Part shown: positions 7,846 to 16,264 of the stretch, piece by piece
Layout: each line of letters opens with the position of its first letter
Numbering within the stretch: position 1 is the first letter of the stretch
Assembly (NCBI GenBank): GCA_034430115.1
Contig: DAOUFG010000093.1
Span: 21,600-85,599, forward strand
From: CAIXPS01 sp034430115
GTDB taxonomy: Bacteria > Chloroflexota > Anaerolineae > J036 > Brachytrichaceae
DNA: 64,000 nucleotides
Direction of reading: 5' to 3'
The notes under the pieces: generated by a model
The model's database searches: none
What the model was told of the DNA's origin: nothing
Seen by the model: the letters and a program-made list of their open reading frames with translations, nothing else
Translations under genes and position numbers: made by a program

Positions 7846-9096
7846 TCAACAGATGCCGGGGAAGTCGTCCATGTTGAGCGTCCACTCGGCAGCGTCATAG
7901 ACTTCTGGTAGCGGGAAGCCGTTGAACGGCGACCCAACGGCGTAGACGTAGGCCCCGCAATTCTTCATGATCAGCCGGTCGCCCACCTTGAGCGGGATGG
8001 GCGAGCGCATCTCGAAGAGCGTGTCCACCGAATCACAGGTCGGCCCGGCCAGGCGATAGGTGGTCATGCTGAGTTGGCGCGGCTCTGTAACGATGGGGCG
8101 CACGGCGGGCCGGATGCCGTCGGGCAATTCATACAGCCCACTGAACACGCCGCCATCCAGGTAGAGCCAGGTCTGGCCGTCGGGGCGCTCGGCGATGCCG
8201 GTCACTTCCAGCACCATGTCGGTGGTGGTGGCGCTCACGCCGCGCCCGGGCTCCAGCAGGATGCGCTGCGCGCCCGGCACGCACTCGCCCAGCACGCGAT
8301 ACACCGCCTGCGCAACCTCTTCGGGTTGGGCTACCGGGCCGGTGTAGGGGGCCGGGAAACCGCCGCCCAGGTCGATCAGGTCCAGGTCGATGCCTGCCTC
8401 GCGCGCGCCGGCCCAGGCCGGCGCGACGGCGCGCAGTGCATCCGCCCATGTCTCGGGGCGCACACATTGAGAACCGACGTGGAACGACAAGCCAACCGGC
8501 TTCAGGCCACATGCCTGCGCCCGTTTCATCAATGCCACGGCTTTTTGAGGTTCGACGCCGAACTTGTGCGTCAGCGGCCACAGCGCGCCCGTGTGTGGCA
8601 CTGTCATGCGCACATACACTTCAAGCGGCAGGCCGAACGCCGCCAGCTTTTCGATTTCGGCCTCGGAGTCGAAAGCGAAAAGACGGACGCCGCGCGCCAC
8701 TGCCGTCTGGATGTGTGTCATCTGCTTGATCGGGTTGCTGTAGAAGATGCGCTCACCATGAACCCCCACATTCGCCAGCATTTCAATCTCGGCACGCGAA
8801 GCCACCTCAAACCACGACCCTTCCAGCCGCGCAATGGAATTGAGCAGCATGGGGTTGGGGTTGGATTTGACGGTATAGCCTACAATCGCATCGGGGAAGG
8901 CCCGCTGGATCGCCAGGTAGTTGGCGACTGCCTTGCGCGGGTTTACCACAAGTGCGGGTGTGGGAACTTGCCAGATGGGGTGACCACTGGGTGTGGTTGG
9001 GTATGCGAGAGAGAATGCTTGTGGGGAAGCATTGAGGAAAGTGAAACCGGAAAGACTTGCGTCTAATGCTTGATCATCAACAGACAATCTGTTCAT
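7846..9096 (-). CDS. Type III PLP-dependent ornithine/lysine-type decarboxylase
   Basis: 416 residues with an alanine-racemase-like barrel and a beta domain. The PLP lysine lies in YTVKSNPNP. The phosphate loop is DLGGGFP, the EPGRG motif is present, and the catalytic cysteine motif is GPTCDSVD near the C-terminus, as in ornithine decarboxylases (diaminopimelate decarboxylases have a different context). The product would be putrescine or cadaverine. It is convergent with a polyamine importer, which supports a role in polyamine metabolism. Diamine versus carboxynorspermidine specificity cannot be settled from motifs alone. Confidence 0.85.
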   Translation of the reverse strand: MNRLSVDDQALDASLSGFTFLNASPQAFSLAYPTTPSGHPIWQVPTPALVVNPRKAVANYLAIQRAFPDAIVGYTVKSNPNPMLLNSIARLEGSWFEVASRAEIEMLANVGVHGERIFYSNPIKQMTHIQTAVARGVRLFAFDSEAEIEKLAAFGLPLEVYVRMTVPHTGALWPLTHKFGVEPQKAVALMKRAQACGLKPVGLSFHVGSQCVRPETWADALRAVAPAWAGAREAGIDLDLIDLGGGFPAPYTGPVAQPEEVAQAVYRVLGECVPGAQRILLEPGRGVSATTTDMVLEVTGIAERPDGQTWLYLDGGVFSGLYELPDGIRPAVRPIVTEPRQLSMTTYRLAGPTCDSVDTLFEMRSPIPLKVGDRLIMKNCGAYVYAVGSPFNGFPLPEVYDAAEWTLNMDDFPGIC

Positions 9097-9328
9097 CCGC
9101 TAGATAACTATTTTCTCCTTTGGTTACGCTGCACCACTCGAAAATCGGCGCGAAATATACACCGTATTCCCCTGGAGTGCAAGACGCCAGGGGCACTGTG
9201 AGGGTAATTTTAAGGTTGTTTTGTTCGCCCAAACAGCGTTTGCTTCCAAATTGCCTGCCCGTCGTTGGGCGCGCGGACTCACCCGCGGCGCGTCGGGTAA
9301 AATGTGCCGCTGGGGGAGTATATGGAAG

Positions 9329-10291
9329 ATGGAATCAACTGAAGTCTGGAATGCTCAAGCAGTCCGCCGCAAACCGAAGCGGCAGGGCTTTGAAAAGTGG
9401 TTTGATATGCTGGTGCTTTCGGCACTCTTGCTCTTGCCGGCCGGCATCCTGTTCACCGTTTACCAGGTGCTGCAGGGAGATGCCTGGCTGGCCGCCGCCG
9501 GCTTGCTGGTGGCGGCGCTGGGTGGCCTGGGCGTCTATGCGCGCCTGATCATGCCGTTCTCGCTGCGCGTGAAGACGCTGGAGATCGGCCCGGTGTCGCC
9601 CGCCCTGTCGAAGCCGTTGAAGGTGGTGTTTTTTACGGATTTGCACGTGGGCCGTGTGAAGCAAGCCGCCTGGACGCGCAAGGTGGTGAGCCTGGTGAAC
9701 GCGCAGCAACCCGATGTGGTGTTGCTGGGCGGCGACTTCATCGGGCACGTCGATGCGGAGGCGATCCCCGGCATGTTGGCGCCGCTGGCCGATTTATGCG
9801 CACCGCTGGGCGTATTCGCCGTGTTTGGAAATCATGACTATGGGCTGCCGGGGATGGATCACTCGGCGCTGTTGGAAAAGTGTTTCCAGCAGATGAATAT
9901 TCGCCTGTTGCACAACGAGAACCTCACGCTGGATGGCCGGCTGGAACTCGTGGGCATCGACGAGTTGTGGGAAGGCTACGCCGACGTAAAGCTGGCCTTC
10001 CAGGGGGCCGGGCTCACGCCTGGCGCGCGCCGCATCGTGCTGGGGCACAACCCCGATCTGATGAGCCAGATCAGCGAGCCTGCTGACCTATATCTGTTCG
10101 GCCACACGCACGGCGGGCAGATTTACTTACCCATCATCTCACGCCGCATTGTGCCGGTGGCCGGCGACATGTATCGCGGCGAGTACCACCTGCCGCAGGG
10201 GTTAGTGTATGTCTCGTCGGGGTGTGGCGAAACGACCACCCCCACGCGCCTCGGCGCGCCGGTGGAAATCGTCTCCGTCATGCTGTACTAA
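9329..10291 (+). CDS. Membrane-anchored metallophosphoesterase (YkuE-like)
   Basis: 320 residues. Two N-terminal membrane segments (about residues 28-75) precede a calcineurin-like phosphoesterase domain. Metal-binding motifs in order are FFTDLHVG, GGDFIGH, FGNHDYG, LGHNPD and FGHTHGGQI. This set and layout match the YkuE/YaeI family, lipid-type pyrophosphatases that face the outside. I chose the ATG at 9329, after GGAAG; longer in-frame starts would add a basic, unlikely leader. Confidence 0.9.
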   Translation: MESTEVWNAQAVRRKPKRQGFEKWFDMLVLSALLLLPAGILFTVYQVLQGDAWLAAAGLLVAALGGLGVYARLIMPFSLRVKTLEIGPVSPALSKPLKVVFFTDLHVGRVKQAAWTRKVVSLVNAQQPDVVLLGGDFIGHVDAEAIPGMLAPLADLCAPLGVFAVFGNHDYGLPGMDHSALLEKCFQQMNIRLLHNENLTLDGRLELVGIDELWEGYADVKLAFQGAGLTPGARRIVLGHNPDLMSQISEPADLYLFGHTHGGQIYLPIISRRIVPVAGDMYRGEYHLPQGLVYVSSGCGETTTPTRLGAPVEIVSVMLY

Positions 10292-10315
10292 AAAGTTGCT
10301 GACGCCGCGAATGCA

Positions 10316-10336
10316 GGGCGACTCATTAAGTCGCCC
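10316..10336. other. Hairpin between convergent genes
   Basis: GGGCGACT-CATTA-AGTCGCCC forms a perfect 8-bp stem between the phosphoesterase and the convergent PA14 gene. There is no T-run, so termination is only possible, not shown. Confidence 0.45.
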
Positions 10337-10442
10337 GCCTTCAGCAGCCCGTGACGAGCCCAGGCACACTACACAGGAATTCTTTGTTTCTTTGTGTTAG
10401 TGAGCATGAGTGTTTTCCATCTCACCCTACAATTGCACCGAC

Positions 10443-12050
10443 TCAGGTGGGTGTTGGCGACGGTATCTCCGTTCCCGTTGGCGTTTCGGTCGGTGTTCCT
10501 GTTTCGGTTGGGGTGTGAGTGGGCACCGGCGTGTCTGAAGGCGGCGGTATCGGCGATGAAGTCCATGTGGGAGATGGCGGCAGTGGCGTATGCGTGGGTG
10601 GCATCGGCGACGGCGTGTAAGTTGTCGTCGGCGGCACGATCACTTGCGCCCAGGTGAGCTTGATCTTCGCCTCACCGGTCAGTTCGGCGTACTGCAATTC
10701 CAGGGTGTGGTTGCCCGCGCTTAATGCCCGGGTGCCCACAATCGTCCGGCTGCCACTGGTGTCAAAGTTGTCGAACACATAGGACGGGTTGCCGTCGATG
10801 ATGAGGCGCACGCGGTCATCCACCTCGGCGGTAAAGACATACGTGCCCGCAACGTCGAATCTCACCGTGCGCTGCCAATCCACTGAGAAGTTGTCGGGGT
10901 TCACTTCGGGCGCCGGCGACCCAAAGCCCCAGTCAAAGTCGATGTTCGGGTCGTCGCGCTTTAAGATCAACGCGCCCGAAAAATCGGAGCTGTTGTAATA
11001 ACGGCCCACCCAGCCGGTGTAGCCGACCGCCCAACTGAGCGATATTTGGGCGTTGCCGGTGGCCTCGTAATAGTCCACGCGCAGTTGGTGTTGGCCCTTG
11101 GTAATCGCGTACCCGACCGTCACCGTGCGCGCGCCGCCGTTGTGCCATTCGTTGATGATCAACTGATTGTCTACGTAGACGCGCGCGCCGTCGTCCACTG
11201 TCAGCGTAAAGATGTAATTGTCCGTCGTCTTGAAAGTCTCGTTGCGTGTCCAGGTGACGGAGAAGTTATCGTTCGGGATATCGCCCCTGGGTGAACCTGA
11301 GCGCCAATTGAAGTTCAAGTTCGCGTCGCTGCGCGTAAACACCGGCTCTCCGTCCAGGTCGGGATTGTCGTAATAACGGCCAAACCAGATGCCCAACGCG
11401 TTCGGGTCGGGCGTGGAGGTTGCCGTGGGCGGGTTGGTCGGCGTGACGGGCGTCGGCGTAAAGGTCGGCTCCTGTGGCGTAGGTGATGCTGTGCCTGGCG
11501 GCAATGTCACAGTGGCGGAGCTGGAAAGCGTGGTGGTGGCGCTGGGTTCTGCTGTGCCGCCGATTGTGACGGGCACCACCGGCGAGAAGCCGCTGCTTTC
11601 TCCGCGCGCCAGCACATAAACCGTGCCGTGGTTATCGGGGTTCGTTGGCAAGTTTAACCCGGTGATGCTGAAACTGCCGTCGGTGCCTGCCTGGGCTTCG
11701 CCGATCTTGGCGAACTGGTCGAATGTGGCACCGGCAGTGAAGGCGACGTAGATTTCCACGCGCTCATTCGGGACGAAATTTTCGCCGTGTAGCGCAAATG
11801 GCCCGGAGGTCGGAATACCCCCGACCACGTTGATCTTTGTCAGCGAGTCCGGAGCGACAGTCGGGCTCGGTCGCGCATTGAAGACGCCGGTTGAGAGAAT
11901 GACAACCCCAATGATGCAGAGGAGGGCGATGAGTAATGTCGCTACCACCCCCGCTGCAATATAGCTCCGCGGTGCAGTCCCCTCCACTTCCGTCGGAGCG
12001 GCCATATATCCATCCTGCGGTTCGTTCGGCATCTCGTTTGGATTGTTCAT
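10443..12050 (-). CDS. Membrane-anchored surface protein with two PA14 domains
   Basis: 535 residues. One membrane helix at about residues 30-53 (YIAAGVVATLLIALLCIIGVVILS) anchors an outside part. That part has an Ig/IPT-like domain (residues about 70-165), a Thr/Pro/Ser linker, and two PA14-type domains of about 130 residues each, both opening with W-x-G-R-Y-Y and containing V-D-D-x-x-R/A-x-x-x-D. A second Thr/Pro-rich low-complexity tail ends the protein. PA14 domains bind carbohydrates. Function at the cell surface (adhesion or glycan binding) is inferred. Confidence 0.85.
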   Translation of the reverse strand: MNNPNEMPNEPQDGYMAAPTEVEGTAPRSYIAAGVVATLLIALLCIIGVVILSTGVFNARPSPTVAPDSLTKINVVGGIPTSGPFALHGENFVPNERVEIYVAFTAGATFDQFAKIGEAQAGTDGSFSITGLNLPTNPDNHGTVYVLARGESSGFSPVVPVTIGGTAEPSATTTLSSSATVTLPPGTASPTPQEPTFTPTPVTPTNPPTATSTPDPNALGIWFGRYYDNPDLDGEPVFTRSDANLNFNWRSGSPRGDIPNDNFSVTWTRNETFKTTDNYIFTLTVDDGARVYVDNQLIINEWHNGGARTVTVGYAITKGQHQLRVDYYEATGNAQISLSWAVGYTGWVGRYYNSSDFSGALILKRDDPNIDFDWGFGSPAPEVNPDNFSVDWQRTVRFDVAGTYVFTAEVDDRVRLIIDGNPSYVFDNFDTSGSRTIVGTRALSAGNHTLELQYAELTGEAKIKLTWAQVIVPPTTTYTPSPMPPTHTPLPPSPTWTSSPIPPPSDTPVPTHTPTETGTPTETPTGTEIPSPTPT

Positions 12051-12178
12051 AATGCGCTCACCCGGTGTCGTGTTATTTAACCCCTGAAATGTAAACGATG
12101 ATTGTAACGAATATCCCGGTGCAGATAAATTATAGTTTATGCCTGTACAGAAAATCTCGTGTTTTCAATGGAAATGAA

Positions 12179-12982
12179 ATGAACTCAAATCAACCCGTCA
12201 ATAATTCGGACTCGGCCATTGCCTACGCCGCGCTGGCCCGTGTCTATGATTTGCAACATGCTACTTATACCCCCGATGTGAGCATGTATCAGACATTCGC
12301 CGGCCAAATCCGCGAACAGCGCGGCGAGTGCCGCATCCTTGAAATCGGCAGCGGCACCGGCCGGGTGATGATCCCACTGGTGGAGTCCGGGTTCCAGGTG
12401 GTGGGGGTGGACGAGTCGCCCCAGATGCTGGAGATTGCCCGCCGGAAGCTGGCTGCGTTCCCGGCGCAACAATACCAACTGGTGCAGGACGACATGCGCA
12501 GGGCGAAGCTGGCGGGGCCATTCGATATGGCCTTCATCGCGCTGAACACCTTCCTGCACAACCCGACGCGCCAGAGCCAACTGGATATGCTTGCCGCGGC
12601 GCAGCGTTACCTGCGCCCAGGTGGCATTTTGATCGTCGATTTGCCCCCCAACGACGAACTGGCCTACCAGCCCGACGATGGAGAATATGAGTTCGAGGCA
12701 ACCTTGGTGGACCCCGCGACGGATACCGTGATCGACAAATTCGTCTCCAGCCTGATTTCGTGGGCCGAGCAGACCCAAACCCTCAGCTATCGTATAGAGG
12801 AGAAGCTGCCCACCGGCGTTCACTCTGAAACCGTGACGTTCCGCCTGCGCCACGTCTTCAAGCACGAGATGGAACTGCTGCTCATCCAATCGGGCTTCAA
12901 AGCGTGCGATTGGTATGGGGATTATGATTTGTGTGAGTACATCGACGGCAGCCTGCGCATGATCGCCGTGGCGCATGTCTAA
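12179..12982 (+). CDS. SAM-dependent class I methyltransferase
   Basis: 267 residues. Motif I is ILEIGSGTGRVMIPL, followed by the acidic SAM-ribose end of beta2 (VVGVDESPQML) and LVQDDMRR. A later post-I motif is YLRPGGILIVDLPP. It belongs with small-molecule type methyltransferases that have a beta-barrel-like insertion (residues about 170-230). The substrate is unknown. ATG at 12179 chosen because upstream in-frame sequence is low in coding character. Confidence 0.8.
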   Translation: MNSNQPVNNSDSAIAYAALARVYDLQHATYTPDVSMYQTFAGQIREQRGECRILEIGSGTGRVMIPLVESGFQVVGVDESPQMLEIARRKLAAFPAQQYQLVQDDMRRAKLAGPFDMAFIALNTFLHNPTRQSQLDMLAAAQRYLRPGGILIVDLPPNDELAYQPDDGEYEFEATLVDPATDTVIDKFVSSLISWAEQTQTLSYRIEEKLPTGVHSETVTFRLRHVFKHEMELLLIQSGFKACDWYGDYDLCEYIDGSLRMIAVAHV

Positions 12983-13085
12983 AATAACACTCAGCACCAT
13001 CTCAGCATAAGGGATTAACGTTGGAAAGCTAGGGTTATTTAGGCGATGTGGTCATGAGCGCCAGCCGGGGCAATCGTATAACACA

Positions 13086-14495
13086 ATGTCAATTCGGACA
13101 CGACTCACCATCTGGTACAGCGTCATCCTGTTGCTGGGGTTAGTCCTCTTCGGCGCAGGCGTGTATCTCAGCGTATCTGTGATATTGCTTCGCCAGATCG
13201 ATCTGTCGCTCGAAGAGTCGGCGCGCAGTATCGTTGACCAGATCAGGATCGTGATGAATGGCGACGGGCGCGTGATCGGCATGCCCAAGATCGATGTGTT
13301 CCGCGCTTCGATGGTCTACGTAGAAGCGTTGGATACAAACGGCAACATTCGCGCCCGTTCGACGAACGTCGGCAACTTTGAAAAACACCTTGACCCGACC
13401 ACCTATACCCAACTGAGCCAACTGCCCGTGCCCGACCAGCACCCCGTGTTCAATAACGTGCACTACGACGACGCGCCGCCGTTGCGCGTTTACACCGTCC
13501 CGCTGGTGGTGCAAAACACCCAGGAGTTGTTCGGCTACCTGCAGGTGGCTGCCTCGATGGAGGAATTGGAGCAGACGCGCAATTTCCTGCTAATCATCCT
13601 TCTAGTGTTGGGCGGATTGGGGCTGTTTGTGTCGGCGGTGGCGGGTGCAGCGATGGCGCGCCGCGCGCTACAGCCGATGACCGAGATCACCAACACGGCC
13701 ATGGAAATCTACCGGACGGAGGACCTGGATCGGCGCGTGGAAGTGGTTTCGAATGACGAGGTTGGGCAGCTTGCTTCGTCGTTCAACGAAATGCTGGACC
13801 GCCTGGCGCGTCTTTTCCGTGCCCAGCAACGCTTTGTCGCCGATGTATCGCACGAGATGCGCACGCCGCTGACGGTCATCCGTGGCAACGTGGACCTGTT
13901 GCGGATGGGCTGCGCCGACGCCGAATCGCTGGATGCCATCTCCAGCGAGAGCGAACGCATGACGCGCATGGTGAGCAATATGTTGCTCCTCTCACAAGCC
14001 GACGCAGGTGCGCTGCCGATGACCTTGAAACCCATCGACCTGGCCTCCCTGATTGGTAACGTTGCGCGCAGCGGCAATATCATGTCCGATGGGCGCGTGG
14101 AGATCACCTCCGGCGTATCGGGGGACCTGACGGTGCAGGGCGATTCGGACCGCCTGAAACAGGTGTTGCTAAACCTGGTGGACAACGCCATCAAGCACAC
14201 GCCGGAAGGCGGGCACGTGACCATCCAGGCATCTAACCCCGACGGTGTGACGGTGCATGTGGCGGTGTGCGATACGGGCGTGGGCATCCCCCCCGAGGAC
14301 TTGCCACACGTCTTTGAGCGGTTCTACCGCGTGGACAAATCACGCTCACGCGCGCAGGGCGGCGCGGGGCTGGGGCTGGCTATTGCAAAGTCGATCGTCG
14401 AAGCCCATAGCGGGCGCATCAGCGTGCAAAGCACCGTGGGGCAGGGCACCTGCTTCGAATTCACTTTGCCGGCCTATCGCCCCAACCTGGTGTAG
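13086..14495 (+). CDS. Sensor histidine kinase (orphan)
   Basis: 469 residues: membrane helix 1 (about 10-35), an extracytoplasmic sensor of about 125 residues, membrane helix 2 (about 165-188), HAMP, and HisKA with the phospho-His motif FVADVSHEMRTPLTVIRG. The HATPase part has N-box LLNLVDNAIKHTPEG, G1 DTGVGIPPEDL, F-box HVFERFYRVDKSRS and G2 GAGLGLAIAK. This matches the EnvZ/OmpR-type (HPK1) class. No response regulator is adjacent on either side, which is unusual because most such kinases are paired. Confidence 0.93.
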   Translation: MSIRTRLTIWYSVILLLGLVLFGAGVYLSVSVILLRQIDLSLEESARSIVDQIRIVMNGDGRVIGMPKIDVFRASMVYVEALDTNGNIRARSTNVGNFEKHLDPTTYTQLSQLPVPDQHPVFNNVHYDDAPPLRVYTVPLVVQNTQELFGYLQVAASMEELEQTRNFLLIILLVLGGLGLFVSAVAGAAMARRALQPMTEITNTAMEIYRTEDLDRRVEVVSNDEVGQLASSFNEMLDRLARLFRAQQRFVADVSHEMRTPLTVIRGNVDLLRMGCADAESLDAISSESERMTRMVSNMLLLSQADAGALPMTLKPIDLASLIGNVARSGNIMSDGRVEITSGVSGDLTVQGDSDRLKQVLLNLVDNAIKHTPEGGHVTIQASNPDGVTVHVAVCDTGVGIPPEDLPHVFERFYRVDKSRSRAQGGAGLGLAIAKSIVEAHSGRISVQSTVGQGTCFEFTLPAYRPNLV

Positions 14496-14622
14496 CCATC
14501 TTAGAGGGCTCCTAGCCTGATCTAATTTGCGCCTAATCTAACTGCTCTACACTCAACCCAAGATTGGTGAGCGCGGTATCCGTTCCAACAATGGGGCCAT
14601 ACGGATGCGCGGCCGGCTTGAT

Positions 14623-14733
14623 CACACAAGTCGGGCAGCGAGCTTGCTGGGCACGTTTGTTTGTTTCCTCCTGTGCAAACAAACGAAACAGTGGATGGGT
14701 TTGGCCTTGTTAGTTGGCTGCCCGACTTGTGTG
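14623..14733. repeat. Nested inverted-repeat element
   Basis: Outer arms CACACAAGTCGGGCAGC (14623-14639) and its exact complement (14717-14733) enclose 77 bases. Inside them a second perfect 10-bp inverted repeat (CGTTTGTTTG / CAAACAAACG) flanks a CCTCC-containing loop. The element lies in the gap before the PDZ gene. It could be a MITE-like remnant or a structured 5' leader. Confidence 0.7.
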
Positions 14734-14772
14734 GTTAATCGGCGAAAAATCTGGTTTCGTGGAGCGGTTCAG

Positions 14773-15144
14773 TTGGCTTCATTGGAGAAGACGGTACCCT
14801 ACTTGGGTATTGAATGGCAGCTTTTGCCTGCGACAGAGGTGGCGGGCAAAAAAAACGAAGTTGTAAGCGTGAGGCGGGTGATTACGGATAGCCCGGCTTG
14901 CAAGGCTGGCGTTCGAGAAGGTGACATTATTCGTAGAGTTGACGGTGTTGCCTTGTGTGCGCAGCACACCTTGGCGGCACTCATCAGCGCCAAAAAGCCC
15001 GGCGCGACGGTTTCATTGGATTTAGTTCGTGCAAAGAAGCGTATCCATATGAAAGTGACGTTGGGCGAACGGCAGTTACCGGAATTTAAGTTCAGACCGA
15101 TTGAATCGGCGGGGCCGAAAAAGAAGTTGGACGTAAATAGTTAG
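14773..15144 (+). CDS. Small PDZ-domain protein
   Basis: About 123 residues, mostly one PDZ domain: YLGIEWQLLP, then DSPACKAGVREGDIIRRVDG and a beta-rich end (SLDLVRAKKRIHMKVTLGE). PDZ domains bind C-terminal peptides and usually sit in HtrA-type proteases; here no protease domain is attached. Start taken as TTG at 14773 after GGAGCGG. An in-frame start further upstream would run through the inverted-repeat element, which I think is non-coding. No signal peptide in the short form. Confidence 0.6.
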   Translation: MASLEKTVPYLGIEWQLLPATEVAGKKNEVVSVRRVITDSPACKAGVREGDIIRRVDGVALCAQHTLAALISAKKPGATVSLDLVRAKKRIHMKVTLGERQLPEFKFRPIESAGPKKKLDVNS

Positions 15145-15204
15145 TGCGTGTTTTAAATCGTTTCCCCCTGGTATGGGTTCCTCCTGTCCCATGCCGGAAT
15201 ATAT

Positions 15205-15240
15205 GAGCCGGACTCATCCAGTCCGGCTCATCCTCTTTTT
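15205..15240 (+). terminator. Intrinsic terminator after PDZ gene
   Basis: Stem GAGCCGGAC / GTCCGGCTC (9 bp), 7-base loop, followed by ATCCTCTTTTT. Confidence 0.88.
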
Positions 15241-15263
15241 CAGCTATAGTTGCAGGTGAATAG

Positions 15264-15292
15264 AACCTCCGGAGTCATTGACTCCGGAGGTT
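15264..15292 (+). promoter_or_regulatory. 13-bp hairpin upstream of the cinA-fusion start
   Basis: A perfect 13-bp stem with a 3-base loop (AACCTCCGGAGTC / GACTCCGGAGGTT). It stands 16 bases before the start codon, next to the ribosome site GCCGGAGGATC. The left arm contains CCTCCGG, complementary to that ribosome site. Alternative pairing could therefore mask translation. It could also be a terminator without a T-run. Confidence 0.5.
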
Positions 15293-15308
15293 TGTCTGCC
15301 GGAGGATC

Positions 15309-16235
15309 ATGTTCATTCGTAAGCTCGATTACAAGGGTGTGGAAAAGGCCGCCTATGAGGGTGAAGTGCTGGCCCGCGACGCCCATGGCGTGCTGGTGCG
15401 TGCCGTGTGGACACGCCCCACGGTGCGGCTGCCCTTTACCTCATTTGAACGCGGCGACGTGCTGCATGAAAGCTTTTATAGCGACCGCTGGTATAACGTT
15501 TTTGAACTGCGTAATGCCCGGGGCCGGTTGAAGGGTTGGTATGCCGACGTGACCCGCCCGGCGCGCATCGGCGCGGATTGCCTGGATTGGGAAGATTTGC
15601 TGCTGGATATTTGGATGGCGCCGGATGGTTCGATGCAAGTGCTGGACGAAGACGAATTTGCCGCCGCTGTGCCGGAATTATCCCCCGCCGAAGTCCCCAT
15701 TGCGCGGGCCACGCTGGTTCCACTTGGCGAGGAGTTGCGGCGACGCCATCACGAATACCTCAACGACCAGATTGCTGCATCGCTCGTGCAACATGGCTGG
15801 ACGCTGGGCACCGCCGAGTCGTGCACGGGTGGGCTGATTGGCGACGAGTTGACCAACCGACCCGGCAGCTCCGACTACTTTAAGGGGGGCGTCATTTCGT
15901 ATGAGAACCGCATCAAGCAGAACGTATTGGGCGTGCGCGCCGAGACGCTCGCGACGGTGGGCGCAGTAAGCGAACAATGTGCGCTGGAAATGGCGCGCGG
16001 CGTCCGGCAGGCGCTGGGTGTGGATGTGGGGGTCAGCGCGACGGGCATCGCTGGGCCGGGCGGTGCGACGCCCGAGAAGCCGGTGGGCCTGGTATACGTT
16101 GGCTTCAGCTCGCCGGCAGGGGATGTCGTGCGTCGCTTCGTGTGGCCGAATGATCGCGTCGGCAACAAACGCGCCACCGCCGATGCTGCGTTGAAGTTGC
16201 TGGTTGAGCAGTTGAGCAAGGGGGTTGGAGATTAG
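15309..16235 (+). CDS. DUF402-CinA fusion protein
   Basis: 308 residues in two parts. Residues 1-140 resemble DUF402 (FomD/YgaC-type phosphatase fold: WYNVFELRNARGRLKGWYADVTRP, then D-C-L-D-W-E-D-L-L-L-D). Residues about 150-305 are a CinA C-terminal (PncC, NMN deamidase) domain with TAESCTGGLIG, KGGVISYENRIKQ and SATGIAGPGGATPEKPVGLVYVG. CinA domains hydrolyse nicotinamide mononucleotide to the acid form. The fusion is unusual. The ribosome site GGAGG is 7 bases before the ATG. Confidence 0.87.
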   Translation: MFIRKLDYKGVEKAAYEGEVLARDAHGVLVRAVWTRPTVRLPFTSFERGDVLHESFYSDRWYNVFELRNARGRLKGWYADVTRPARIGADCLDWEDLLLDIWMAPDGSMQVLDEDEFAAAVPELSPAEVPIARATLVPLGEELRRRHHEYLNDQIAASLVQHGWTLGTAESCTGGLIGDELTNRPGSSDYFKGGVISYENRIKQNVLGVRAETLATVGAVSEQCALEMARGVRQALGVDVGVSATGIAGPGGATPEKPVGLVYVGFSSPAGDVVRRFVWPNDRVGNKRATADAALKLLVEQLSKGVGD

Positions 16236-16264
16236 GGATTGGAGACCATCAAAGGTTGACAAAT

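Noticed and set aside
8074..9066. 330-residue frame opposite the decarboxylase
   Set aside because: The opposite strand has a complete enzyme with all motifs; this frame has none.
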